Source of the DNA: Pegoplata infirma | Lineage: Eukaryota > Arthropoda > Insecta > Diptera > Anthomyiidae | NCBI GenBank assembly: GCA_963921195.1 | Contig: OY992537.1 | Span: forward strand, 15,711,125-15,775,124 | Reading direction: 5' to 3' | DNA: 64,000 bases | Program-made: the position numbers and the translations under genes | Notes under the pieces: model-generated | What the model saw: only the letters and a program-made list of their open reading frames with translations | Databases searched by the model: none | Told to the model about the DNA's origin: nothing | Shown here: piece after piece, positions 22,711 through 33,029 of the stretch | Layout: each line of letters opens with the position of its first letter | Numbering within the stretch: position 1 is the first letter of the stretch

Positions 22711-23330
22711 CTAACCTAACCTAACCTAACCTAACCTAACCTAACCTAACCTAACCTAACCTAACCTAACCTAACCTAACCTAACCTAACCTAACCTAAC
22801 CTAACCTAACCTAACCTAACCTAACCTAACCTAACCTAACCTAACCTAACCTAACCTAACCTAACCTAACCTAACCTAACCTAACCTAACCTAACCTAAC
22901 CTAACCTAACCTAACCTAACCTAACCTAACCTAACCTAACCTAACCTAACCTAACCTAACCTAACCTAACCTAACCTAACCTAACCTAACCTAACCTAAC
23001 CTAACCTAACCTAACCTAACCTAACCTAACCTAACCTAACCTAACCTAACCTAACCTAACCTAACCTAACCTAACCTAACCTAACCTAACCTAACCTAAC
23101 CTAACCTAACCTAACCTAACCTAACCTAACCTAACCTAACCTAACCTAACCTAACCTAACCTAACCTAACCTAACCTAACCTAACCTAACCTAACCTAAC
23201 CTAACCTAACCTAACCTAACCTAACCTAACCTAACCTAACCTAACCTAACCTAACCTAACCTAACCTAACCTAACCTAACCTAACCTAACCTAACCTAAC
23301 CTAACCTAACCTAACCTAACCTAACCTAAC
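22711..23330. repeat. Perfect CTAAC pentamer array, 124 units (TTAGG on the other strand)
   Basis: 620 bases of uninterrupted CTAAC with no variant unit that I can see. Read on the minus strand it is (TTAGG)n, the ancestral telomere repeat of insects, which flies have lost and replaced. It directly follows an R2 LINE 3' end and ends abruptly at TCCCAGAG. Short versions of the same unit close T-type LINE copies at 5079-5097 and 58924-58944. The likeliest origin is an expanded LINE tail; an interstitial telomeric array is the alternative. Confidence 0.97.
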
Positions 23331-23436
23331 TCCCAGAGTTAAAACGAAAGAATATAAAATGCTGAAAATTGCTCTATGCGTTTGGACTGCATTGGGATTT
23401 CCACTAACAGACGAAGGTACAAAAAATAAGAGTGTA
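23331..23436. other. Unassigned spacer between CTAAC array and mariner
   Basis: About 105 bases without recognisable similarity. No target duplication of the LINE tail could be identified here. Confidence 0.4.
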
Positions 23437-23852
23437 CGAAGGCGTATCAATAATTCCGTGACTTTTCGAACTTCCCTCGTAGTTATATGAAATGCAACAC
23501 TGCTTCCATCAAGCACCACCTGTTAATAGACTACTGTCAAATTTTGAGTTAGTTCCGTCATTTACTTTGCGTTTAACAGCTGATCAAAACATACAACCTC
23601 GTGGAAAAACATACAAAAGTGGAAAAAAGTGAAAGCTTGATAAATATTATGGGAACTCTCTGAGTTTTTGTGGCGTTTTGTAACTCTGGATGAATCATGG
23701 ATCCTTTACAACACTCCGGAGACCAAGCAGCAGTCGAAATAATGGGTTTCTCCGGGTGAACCGGCTCCAAAGAAGGCCAAGATAACTTTGTCAGCCACTA
23801 AGGTGATGGCAACAGTTTTTTTGGATGCACGCGGGATAATCCACATCGATTA

Positions 23853-24496
23853 CACAGGTTGACAAAATTTGACCTTTTTCCATTTGCCTGACCTATGACA
23901 ACTGATTTATATGGATTTTAGTGTGCTGATTCCGAATCTGTTATCCAATTGTTTCCATCAGCTCGCGTTCGCGAGCAATTCGCTGTTAAAGAGTCGAAAA
24001 AGTGCGTTTTTTACCAATTTTGCTTGGCTATAATTTCCAAAAAAAAATTTACTGCCTCAGTTTTAAACACGAACTTAACTATATTTGATGCCAGAAATCC
24101 AAAACTGGTATTAGCTTTTTTCTGACAGCTTTAGTTTTCGAGTTATTAAAAAGGGCATAAATATTCAGACAAAATTAACGAGGGAATAAATTTAAAAATT
24201 TTATTTTAGCGATATCTCCAAAACTAAAGATGACTCAACAAAAGTAAGAGCAGTTTTGGAATCAGCATATCCAACATACATAAAATCGTCATTCACTTTT
24301 TGGATGTAAGACAAGTGTTGGGAAATATGGACTCACAAACATGCCAAAAACAGCCTATTTTCAAAGTTTCCTTAGGCTATATCTCGAAAGCTAGAGCTGA
24401 CCCAAAAAAACGGTAGCCAGATTTGAAATCAGCGTACTCCTAATACCCAAAATTAGCTATCAGAACCCGGGCAAAAAAAAAAAGTGTTGCCCTGTG
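23853..24496. mobile_element. 644-bp non-autonomous element in the mariner, TTA duplication
   Basis: The ends are CACAGGTTGACA and, reversed from the right, CACAGGGCAACAC, flanked by TTA at 23850-23852 and 24497-24499. Removing the element and one TTA restores GATTACCTTCAAAAGG, which matches the uninterrupted mariner copy (GATTACCTTGAAGAGGG on the minus strand at about 19966-19985). A 3-bp TTA duplication fits PIF/Harbinger or CMC-type transposons. No ORF. A GC-rich palindrome CTCGCGTTCGCGAG lies near 23963. Confidence 0.85.
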
Positions 24497-24700
24497 TTAC
24501 CTTCAAAAGGGGAAAAACCATATACGGCGAATATTACGCCAGCTTATTGGACCGATTTAACGAGGATTTAAAAAACAAAAAAACGACCCCATATGGCCAA
24601 GAAAAACGTTATTTTTGATCAAGATAATACACTTAAGCACATGTGTGCAGTCTCAATGGAAAAATTCCATGAATTGGGCTACAATTTGGTACCTCATCCG

Positions 24701-25165
24701 CACTGTTGCCAACTATTTTTCACCAAAAACCTCTAAATTTCACTAAAAAAGCGCTAGAAACCGCCAAAAAAAATTTAGCGAGGAAAATTTAAAATTCTCC
24801 CGCTAAATTACGAAAAAAAAGCGCTAAAAACCGAAAAACTTGGCATTTTTGATTAATAAAAAAGAAAAATTAAAAAAAAAAACCTCCAAATTATTTTTTC
24901 TACCAAAATTGACCACCGAAAAAAATTTAGCGGGAAAATATAAAATTCTCCCGCCAAGTTACGAAAAAAGCGCTGAAATTCGACAAACTTGGCGTTTTTG
25001 ATTGAAAAAATTGGAAAAAACCTCTAAATTTTTCCCCACTAAATCCAAAAAAAGCGCTAGATTTACCCGCTAAAGCACTGTTCCCGCTAAAAACCAATTT
25101 TCCCCCGCTGAAACCAAACAAAAAGCGCTAGATTTAGCGGGAAAACCTCCAACTTGGCAACAGTG
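24701..25165. mobile_element. 465-bp hAT-like MITE in the mariner, 8-bp duplication
   Basis: Perfect 12-bp terminal inverted repeats CACTGTTGCCAA/TTGGCAACAGTG, flanked by CTCATCCG (24693-24700) and CTCATACG (25166-25173), an 8-bp duplication with one change. The empty site reads CCTCATCCGCCATATTCTC in the other mariner copy. The 8-bp duplication points to hAT. The interior consists of repeated GCGCTAAA/TTTAGCG motifs in both orientations, likely subterminal repeats. No coding capacity. Confidence 0.88.
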
Positions 25166-25469
25166 CTCATACGCCATAATCTCCGGATTTACCCCCCAGT
25201 GGCTATTTCCTATTTCCAAACCTAAAAAAATACTCGGTGGAAAGAGATGAAGCTCCAAGGATGAAATTAAATGCCTATTTTATGGACCTCGAAAAATCCT
25301 ATTCATATTTTGTGGAAGGGATGCTAAAATTAGAGAAACGTTGAACTAATTCTAAATGTATTGTTGAAAAATATATTTATTTTTTCCAAATAAAACTTTG
25401 TTTCATTCGAAATGCCACGGAATTATTGATCTGCCCTCTGCCCTTTTCCTTTAAGCGTACGAAAATTAT

Positions 25470-25697
25470 AAACTTTCGAATTTTGTGTCGAAATACGTGC
25501 CAAAATATAAATTGTAGCTGATTGGGAAGACTTCTGCGGGGAGTTTACTCCATATACGACTAGTGTGACCAAGAAACGAATTTTTCTGTAATCCGTTGTG
25601 CAATACATTAAACAGTCGATAAGATACGAATGTGATCTGTTGGAAAGGCGAGTACTACGGGCATGCATACGCTTCTCAGGGATGAATTCGCCTATCT
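25470..25697 (-). pseudogene. J-type LINE C-terminal scrap
   Basis: Minus-strand reading RSTRLSNRSHSYLIDCLMYC then TTDYRKIRFLVT, VYGVNSPQKSSQSAT matches the J C-terminus at 13168-13330 (TRQSSRSHPFVVDSPMNRTT). It is bounded on the left by the mariner right end and on the right by the MITE at 25700. It is short and out of context. Confidence 0.55.
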
Positions 25698-25699
25698 TA

Positions 25700-27181
25700 C
25701 ACTCAAAAAAGACTTAACTTAAGCTTTGGAAAAAATTTCCACAAAATAATTTAAAAATTTTCTCAAAATTTAGTTAAATTTAACTAAAAGTTAGGAAATT
25801 TTCTTAACTTTTAGGAAAAAATTTTAATACATGTACTGTTAATTTTTTCCCTAAATGGAATTCTCTACAGTGATGCCATTTTAGCACTTTTAGTGCTAGA
25901 TCTAGCACTTTTTTTGGACTTATCACAAAAAATTTGGAAAAAGTACCAGGTGCTAGATTAGCACTTTTTTTTTAAATTTTTTAGCATTTTGTTTTCAACA
26001 TTTTATTTTTTATTTTTCAATAATGTTGTTCCGCGTAAGGAACAAACTGTCTCAGAATCTGAGACTTTTTCTATAGAAAAACTGTCTCAGAATCTGTCTC
26101 AGAATCTCAGACTTTATCTCTAGAAAAACTGTCTCAGAATCTGAGACTTTTTCTATAGAAAAACTGTCTCAGAATCTGAGACTTTTTCTATAGAAAAACT
26201 GTCTCAGAATCTGAGACTTTTTCTATAGAAAAACTGTCTCAGAATCTGAGACTTTTTCTATAGAAAAACTGTCTCAGAATCTGAGACTTTTTCTATAGAA
26301 AAACTGTCTCAGAATCTGAGACTTTTTCTATAGAAAAACTGTCTCAGAATCTGAAACTTTTTCTATAGAAAAACTGTCTCAGAATCTGAGACTTTTTCTA
26401 TAGAAAAACTGTCTCAGAATCTGAGACTTTTTCTATAGAAAAACTGTCTCAGAATCTGAGACTTTTTCTATAGAAAAACTGTCTCAGAATCTGAGACTTT
26501 TTCTATAGAAAAACTGTCTCAGAATCTGAGACTTTTTCTATAGAAAAACTGTCTCAGAATCTGAGACTTTTTCTATAGAAAAACTGTCTCAGAATCTGAG
26601 ACTTTTTCTATAGAAAAACTGTCTCAGAATCTGAGACTTTTTCTATAGAAAAACTGTCTCAGAATCTGAGACTTTTTCTATAGAAAAACTGTCTCAGAAT
26701 CTGAGACTTTTTCTATAGAAAAACTGTCTCAGAATCTGAGACTTTTTCTATAGAAAAACTGTCTCAGAATCTGAGACTTTTTCTTTAGAAAAACTGTCTC
26801 AGAATCTGAGACTTTTTCTATAGAAAAACTGTCTCAGAATCTGAGACTTTTTCTATAGAAAAACTGTCTCAGAATCTGAGACTTTTTCTATAGAAAAACT
26901 GTCTCAGAATCTGAGACTTTTTCTATAGAAAAACTGTCTCAGAATCTGAGACTTTTTCTATAGAAAAACTGTCTCAGAATCTGAGACTTTTTCTATAGAA
27001 AAACTGTCTCAGAATCTGAGACTTTTTCTATACAAAAACTGTCTCAGAATCTGAGACTTTTTCTATAGAAAAACTGTAAATTTTACTTCTGTTAAGTCAA
27101 ATTTAAACAAGTTTAAGAAAATTAACGAATTTAAATTAATTACAGCTTGAATTTAATTTTAGTACAGATTTTTTTTCAGTG
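25700..27181. mobile_element. CACTC/CACTG MITE carrying a hAT-like end and a minisatellite
   Basis: It begins CACTCAAAAAAGACTTAACT and ends, reversed, CACTGAAAAAAAATCTGTAC. The first 170 bases match minus-strand sequence at 30950-31170 and 52760-52870 (core AGTTAAATTTAACT, a palindrome). At 25868 this match breaks exactly where CAGTGATGCCA, a hAT-like terminus, begins; after it follow the 35-bp minisatellite and the right end of the MITE. The right end of the hAT-like piece was not found. Confidence 0.65.
26046..27072. repeat. 35-bp minisatellite, 29 units, each with two palindromes
   Basis: The unit is ACTGTCTCAGAATCTGAGAC followed by TTTTTCTATAGAAAA. From 26128 to 27072 there are 27 units in exact 35-bp register; the second unit (26081-26127) is 12 bases longer. 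Within each unit GTCTCAGAATCTGAGAC (7-bp arms, 3-base loop) and TTTTTCTATAGAAAAA (full palindrome across the unit edge) are self-complementary. Only a few single-base variants are visible (near 26355, 26785 and 27032), so expansion looks recent. Confidence 0.97.
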
Positions 27182-28600
27182 TGCGCATATTCGTCCAAGA
27201 ATTCGCACAATAGAGGGGTTGAAAATTAAAAAAAATAGTGAAATTTGAAAATCGTTACAAATTTATTTAATACTCGTTTTTTTCAAACATTTGTTTATTT
27301 TTCTACTTTCAGTGTTTTATTGTTATTGTTATAATTTATTATTATGATGTTGGTATGTTGTACAGAATAGAATGTTGCTATGAATGTTATTTTTTCGGTC
27401 ATATTTCAATGACTCAAAATTTTGTTTGGCTTATTTGGCTGCTATGGCTGATCAAAAATAATGTTGTATCTTTATTGGTACGAGTACACATAATACAACA
27501 TTCATACATATTTATGTAGTTATTTGTACAGCTTATCTTTGATTGTAACTTAATACATTATACAAACTACGACAAGCATTTCACATATAAATCTACTTTG
27601 GTCCTCAGTTTTGAAAATACAAAAAAAAGTACATTTGAATTGAAATTAAAGGTTTGACTACTTACTTTATCTAGTGTACGTGTACTTTATTACCCGATAA
27701 TCACAATAACACACAATGTCCTTTTTTTTTGAATTTATGTTTGCAACATTTCCAGTAATAATTCGCATAACAACACAACCTCATAATCATGGCCAATCAT
27801 CGTCATCATCATCATCGGCACCAAAGCAACAAATATATTGTATAAAGTTTCCAATTCCATGCATACATTGTATTTTGTTGGTTTTTAGTTTGTTTGATAA
27901 ATATTTAATGTTTGTATTTATGGCAGATGTCTTCAGGCATCAAAACTAAAGGATAACAAACAACAAAAGATCTTAAGTGACATTATGAACCAAAGGAAGT
28001 AAGAAAATAAACTTTTTAAATTAGCCTAAATGGATTATGAAGAAAGTTATTAAGCAATTAAGATGGAAAAAGTCATAAAAAATCCACTTATTTTTTGTGG
28101 TTATTGAATATGTTTATGTTATTTTAAGAGGTTTTTTTATAACTTACAAGCACAAGATTGGGCTAACCTTGTCATTTCGTGTGTAACTCGTTGAAATATG
28201 GGTATAGGATTTTATAAAGTATATTAGTGATCCTTGATCGGTTTTAAAACATGCTGGGTTTCCGGGAGAGCTTAATAAGATTATAGTTACAGTTCACTTC
28301 GTTTTTCATTCGAAAAATTCGTTAAAACTTCCTCAGAGGTCTTCCCTGTTACTTATAATTTAGAAAAATTTAAATAAAGTATTCACACATACACTACCCA
28401 CTCTTTACTACTTTCCATTTACTATTTTTGCTATTTTTCGGCTTTATGTGAGTTGATACGACCCCACTGTTCAATCCCGCCCACATGTTATATTATACGG
28501 AGATATAAAATAATAAATTAAGAACTTGTTTCGAATTTCATTTAAATATTTTTACTAAGAGCCGAGTTATCCCATTTCAAAGTTTCGGGTTATACATATA
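27182..28600. other. No gene recognised; short repeats only
   Basis: A CATCATCAT stretch lies at about 27800-27816. About 28160-28250 resembles part of a GTATAAAA-type dispersed repeat (TTGTCATTTCGTGTGTAACT, CGAAATATGGGT-like), with a parallel at about 53740-53785. Otherwise AT-rich and unassigned. Confidence 0.4.
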
Positions 28601-28604
28601 TCAG

Positions 28605-29290
28605 GTGCCATGTCCCATTGTGCCATCCCACCAAATTATTCTGTTGCGACGCTCATTTGATTTTTTGCAACTTTTAATTGATTTTAATTTACGAATTTTA
28701 ATTGATTTTTACGAATTTCTATTGATGGTTTTCCAATTTGAATTAAAGTTTTTCGAGTTTCAATTGAAGAAGAATTTCTATCGGTATCTTCGAATTTCGA
28801 TTTATCTCTTTCGAATTTCAATCGATCTTTTAAAAATTTCAATCGGTCTATTTCGAATTACTAAAATTTTGTAACAATACATTAATGAAAAAATGGCGCC
28901 CAGTCCGGGGCCAAATTATAAATCGCAAAACGCAATCACGTCCAACAGAGAAGAAACGGCCCAATCTCATTTGAGTAAACAAACCTATTTATTAAATTGA
29001 AAAGAAAATCACTTAACCACAATTGGTGGAAGAATGTCGAAAGTCAAAATTTACCTCATATATCTTCAAATACAGTTAAACGTGATAAAATGACTTTAAT
29101 GCCATCAAGAATAGAGCTTATTACATAGAGTTTATTACATTTACAGATGTAATTCGCAAAAGATCAATTAAGATCGAAGATTCTAATTGTAATTTTAAAA
29201 TTCTACTCGTAATTCCATAACTTTTTAAATATATGTAAATTTTATTTGAAGTTAGAAAATTTTATTAGAAATTCTTAAAAGATTAATAAT
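28605..29290. repeat. Degenerate array of TTCGAATTNCAATTGAT-like units
   Basis: From 28650 to 28860 units like TACGAATTTTAATTGATTTT and TTCGAATTTCAATCGATCTT repeat about every 20-25 bases. From about 29150 to 29260 the opposite orientation appears (GTAATTCGCAAAAGATCAAT). The same unit family builds the larger array at 62455-63290. A tRNA-primer-like motif lies between the two halves at 28894. Confidence 0.65.
28894..28911 (+). other. Primer-binding-site-like motif of an LTR element
   Basis: TGGCGCCCAGTCCGGGGC. The 40 bases after it share AAATCGCAAAACG with the downstream flank of the motif at 42488, so these two are homologous and not chance matches. No LTR pair is visible. Confidence 0.5.
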
Positions 29291-29339
29291 AACACTACTG
29301 AAGACATTTTTAAAATTTGTCAAAACTGATTTAAAACCA

Positions 29340-29760
29340 GGGCTACGTAAGCAGGCAGGAGTCAATCGGTCGGCTCATATGGGTCCTTCAACAAACGTGG
29401 TCCTGTTGTGTTACCTGTAAAAGAAAGGAAAGATAAGAAGAGAAAGAAATAGGAAAGAATGCTAAAGTGGTCTAATTGGGTTCCTGAATCGCTCGGAATC
29501 CAGGTAAACGAGTTTATCTTACTGGCGTCCATACCAAATAATTATATCAAGGCCGCCAGTATCAGCTGCCGAAATGTTCGGCATCGGACATTGACTGAGA
29601 AAATGCGATGGCGTATCTTCCTCCTCCACGTTATAACATCCTCCGTAATAGTTATTGTGGGCGATTCTCATTCTACTGGCGTGTGCGCTGAAGCGTGTAC
29701 TATGCCTAGAAACGGCTGCAACCAGGTTGTGTAGCTGGTTCCAGATATTGGAACGATCAT
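29340..29760 (-). pseudogene. RNase H-type LINE, C-terminal zinc-finger fragment
   Basis: Minus-strand reading from about 29750 gives LHNLVAAVSRHSTRFSAHAS, RMRIAHNNYYGGCYNVEEED and TPSHFLSQCP, then a tail with frame change (FTWIPSDSGTQLDHF). This is the C-terminal Cys/His region of a LINE ORF2, with one expected Cys changed. The 3' UTR extends to about 29340. It belongs to none of the other groups in this window by eye. It is a dead 5'-truncated copy. Confidence 0.6.
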
Positions 29761-29849
29761 ATCCAAACGCCGGCTATCATATTAGGGCCACCATAACCAT
29801 ACTCGTGTTAGGGTTGACGTCGTCACCAGTTAGAACCCATTAAAGGCCA

Positions 29850-31180
29850 CACTTGCGAAGAGGACCTGTGATGCTATGGTGATTCAAAAAACCATAAATG
29901 GCCTCCATTTTGCTCTATCTGGCTTATCGCCATATCGCCATTTTAAGTTTCTTGAAAAAAAAAAATGTCACCATGTTATAAAAATTTTACTAAAATAGTG
30001 GAAAAAACTTCCCTAAGTCTAATAAGATGAACCAATAGGCAGAAAATTACATCGTAAAACTAAAGAAGAGGAATATGTCTTAAAAATAGAGAAAGGCGTG
30101 TTAGTGAATTTTGATTCGCGCACGCTCACGAAGCAAAAATGTTGCTCACGCACAAAATTTATTTTTTCTGCTCAAATTCACGCTAGCTCACGTGAGTAAC
30201 TAAAATTTTTCTCACGCTCACTAAATACTCACGCTCACGAAGACTTACCAAATTAAAAAAATGGTTCTTTCACTTTTTTCGATTACTTGCACAAAAAGAA
30301 TTTATATTCCTAAAAAAAATCATGAACATTTATTTAAAGGCCCGTAAGTTTTTCACCGGTAAAAAAAAATAACTCGAAACATTAATTAATTTGAAGCGAA
30401 AATTTGACAGTCATATGTTAGATTATGTTTTGCGCATCGGCATACACAAAATAACTTTAATTTACATTTTTTTTTGTAATTTTTATCTATTACTCTAAAT
30501 TAATAAATATTTACAGTGCCAACAACTTATAAATGCATCATTTAATTTATGAACATTAAATTTCACCGCTTTTTTAATGGTCTGTACAATTCAAAAAAAT
30601 TATGCTAATGGTGTTGTTGTGTATTACTGCATCACCAGTGAGCAGAATACCTCTTCAGTGAAATTTTTACGCTTTTGTAAAGCCAGTGTGAAATTTATGT
30701 TTTTATTATATAGAGTTTGCCAGATTTTAAAGTGAAAACCGAGCAACTTACTTACCTTAAATCACAATTTGGTATTAATTACCTTCTAAATTCAATATGA
30801 TGACGATTTTTTTACTGGTTTTCTGTTTCAGACAGCACAAAACAATCACGCACACTCACGAGAAAAATAATGCTCACGCACTATCGCACAAGAAAATATT
30901 TTTTCACGTGAATCACGAAGAATTAGTGTCACGCGCGCATCATCACTTGTTTTCATATATTTAGGCAAAATTTCTTCAGCGGTAAGAATTTTTTCCATGT
31001 ATTAGGGAATTTCATTTAAGGAAAATAATGGACTATTAAACAGTACATGAACTAAAATTTTTTCCTAACAGTTAAGAAAATTTCCCAACTTCTAGTTAAA
31101 TTTAACTAAATTTTGGGAAAATTTATAAACAACTTTGAAGAAAATGTTTCCAAAGTTTAAGTTAAGTCTTTTTTTTTTGA
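29850..31180 (+). repeat. Copy of the 51230-type element, split by a CACG-rich insertion
   Basis: 29850-30090 matches 52610-52760 (CTATGGTGAT, CCTCCATTTTGCTCTATC, TATCGCCATTTTA) and the minus strand of 59690-59960. The match resumes after the insertion at about 30946 and ends with the AGTTAAATTTAACT block and GACTT..TTTTTT near 31170, as in the right end of 51230-52877. The left end of this copy is missing, lost against the LINE at 29760. Confidence 0.65.
30093..30945. mobile_element. CACG-rich insertion with GTGA motif ends
   Basis: Both ends are dense in CACG/CGTG words: the left has GATTCGCGCACGCTCACG and the right, reversed, has GATGATGCGCGCGTGAC and TTCGTGATTCACGTG. The middle is AT-rich without an ORF. 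It breaks a repeat whose unbroken form is seen at about 59690-59760. Similar CACGTGA/GTGAGTG-dense blocks lie at 43886-44240 and 53140-53275. This looks like a hAT-type non-autonomous element with subterminal repeats, but no target duplication could be confirmed. Confidence 0.5.
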
Positions 31181-33029
31181 TTTTTTCATCATTTCCATCA
31201 CGACGTGTGCTCCAGAATTCGGTTTGGAGGAAAAGAAATTTATCCGATTTACAACCTAAACATTGGAATTCCTTTTTTATACATCTCTTCAGAGAAAAAA
31301 TGATTTAAATACAAACAAAATCAGAAATCATGTTTCGCATTTATTATAAAAATTGTGATTATCAAAAGACAGCGCTTGACTACCATTTCAAGCGGTAATA
31401 AAAGAAATATATGTGAATGCATTTATTTTCCAGATTTTGCTCTTTTTGTGTTCGACCATCATAAGTGATGAAGCATTTATTGCGACAACATACATAGCAA
31501 TGCAACAAATTGTAGCAACATTCCATAGTGACTACTTTACGCATCCTTTCTGGCATTCAAGGCAATTCCCTCGCTCTCCTCCACCGCTACACTGGAACTC
31601 TGATTGTTAAGCATTAATCTAATGATAACTTTCAAAGTTATTAATTTATAATTAAGTTTTATATTGTCCTCGCGGAATGGGAATAAATGCAGTTTGCATG
31701 ATTATGTGTTTTTTTTTTGTAGGTACTCTTCGCATATGGTGTGAGAGACAAATGAAAATTATTATTATTATATTAAAAAACTAAATCAGGGAACATCGTT
31801 CGTTTGTGGTAAGGAGCCAAAAATGAAGATGCATATAAATTTAGTTTGTGTTGCCAATTTGAAAGAGTCCGATGCAGTGTTGTTGCTGCTGCTGGTGCTG
31901 TTGATGATGTTACTGTTTGCTGTTTATTTGTTGTGTTGATGATGATGGTGGTGACGCTGACTAAATACGCTAATCCGCATGTTGTCAACTTCATTAGCCG
32001 ATAAACATTAAATTGTCTGTCTGTCCGTCTGTCTGTTTGGCGGAATCATATGTTGCAGCAAAGTGCCAGCAGCAGCAGTGAGTAGCTGTAGTAGTCGATG
32101 TTATTATTGTCATCGTTCGTTGTTGTGGCTGTTACTGTTGCCATTTGCCATGTATTTATGATGGCTTTTTTTTTTACTTGCAATGACCAAACTGAAATGG
32201 TGTATTCTTGTAATGGCGTCGGTGTTTCCATTTGATGTTGCACGAAAAATTGGTGCCATTTCAGTTTTTAGTGATCATAAAGTATATAACGATTGCCAAT
32301 TGTTGGTTATTAGCCATTACCCCCAAAAGAAACAGCATTAAACTTTTCAAAGCGAACGTGGAGTCAAAGGAAGCAGTAGTGAGTGGCCAGTAGAAGATGG
32401 TGGAGAAGCAGGAACTACCATAACTACTTACGTAAACATGGAACAGAAAATCCGTGGGTTTATTTTTTTAAAACATCTCATGGTTTTGCTACTGAATGTG
32501 TTAAGATTTCTCACCATTTTATGTGTATACACAACATTAAAATATTGCCAACGTATGTGTGTAATGTTTTAAAAAAGGTTTTCGCGGAGGGAGGAGAGGA
32601 AATTTTGCTGCCTGATTCAAGTTAAGCATCATCATTATTATTATTATCATCAGTAGTTTTACGCATAATGTGGCGGCAATATTTCGTTCGTTCAATTCCT
32701 TCATTTGGTTTGTGCGACGTACTACGATGTTTTAGGTTTGGTTTTGCATTTATTTTGATTCCATTGAAAGTAGCAATCAAGTGTGTAACTCGATATGTTT
32801 TTATTTAATCCTGTCTCGCAATTTATCAACACAAGCGCACTAAAATAATAAGGGAATGTATTCGTATTATTATTAATGGAAAAAGTCTGAAACATTTGTT
32901 TTTAGATCCGTTTAAAAAGAACAGGTTACAGAATCTGGTTGATCAGATAAGTGGAAAGAAGCTTAACCTAGCTGACAAAGGACCCCTCTTAGACCAGTAC
33001 AGTATCAGTCTCATTCCTGTGTAATGGCA
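31181..33029. other. No gene recognised; CAG/GTT and ATTATT microsatellites
   Basis: Triplet-rich patches (about 31875-31965 and 32055-32145) and a CTGTCTGTCC tract near 32015. One 80-residue open frame at 32383-32625 has no recognisable domain. I see no splice-bounded exon that I could defend. Confidence 0.4.

Larger units (their letters stand above)
23437..25439 (+). pseudogene. mariner relic, second copy, split by two insertions
   Basis: The same family as 19533-20844 in the other orientation. The left end reads TACGAAGGCGTATCAATAAT and the reversed right end reads GAGGGCAGATCAATAATTCC. The N-terminal half of the transposase is deleted: the 5' UTR passes near 23670 into WRFVTLDESWILYNTPETKQ (first Asp region), then GEPAPKKAKITLSATKVMAT and DARGIIHIDYT. 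Here a 644-bp element interrupts. It continues GKTIYGEYYASLLDRF with the second Asp region decayed (FDQDN near 24618), is interrupted again at 24701-25165, and ends with a decayed third part. Several stops; clearly dead. Confidence 0.88.

Noticed and set aside
22711..23330. Reading the CTAAC array as a true telomere end
   Set aside because: Non-telomeric DNA lies on both sides, a LINE 3' end precedes it, and the same unit ends other LINE copies here.
27716..27949. 77-residue frame with a Ser run
   Set aside because: The Ser run comes from a CATCATCAT-type microsatellite; no other coding sign.
29459..29843. Plus-strand open frames of 91 and 62 residues
   Set aside because: The minus strand encodes a recognisable LINE zinc-finger C-terminus; the plus frames are its shadow.
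31413..31610. 65-residue frame with signal-peptide-like start
   Set aside because: A hydrophobic start is expected in T-rich DNA; no conserved family pattern and no neighbouring exon.
31875..32145. Triplet repeats as a polyglutamine exon
   Set aside because: No long open frame carries the repeats through, and such tracts are common in non-coding fly DNA.
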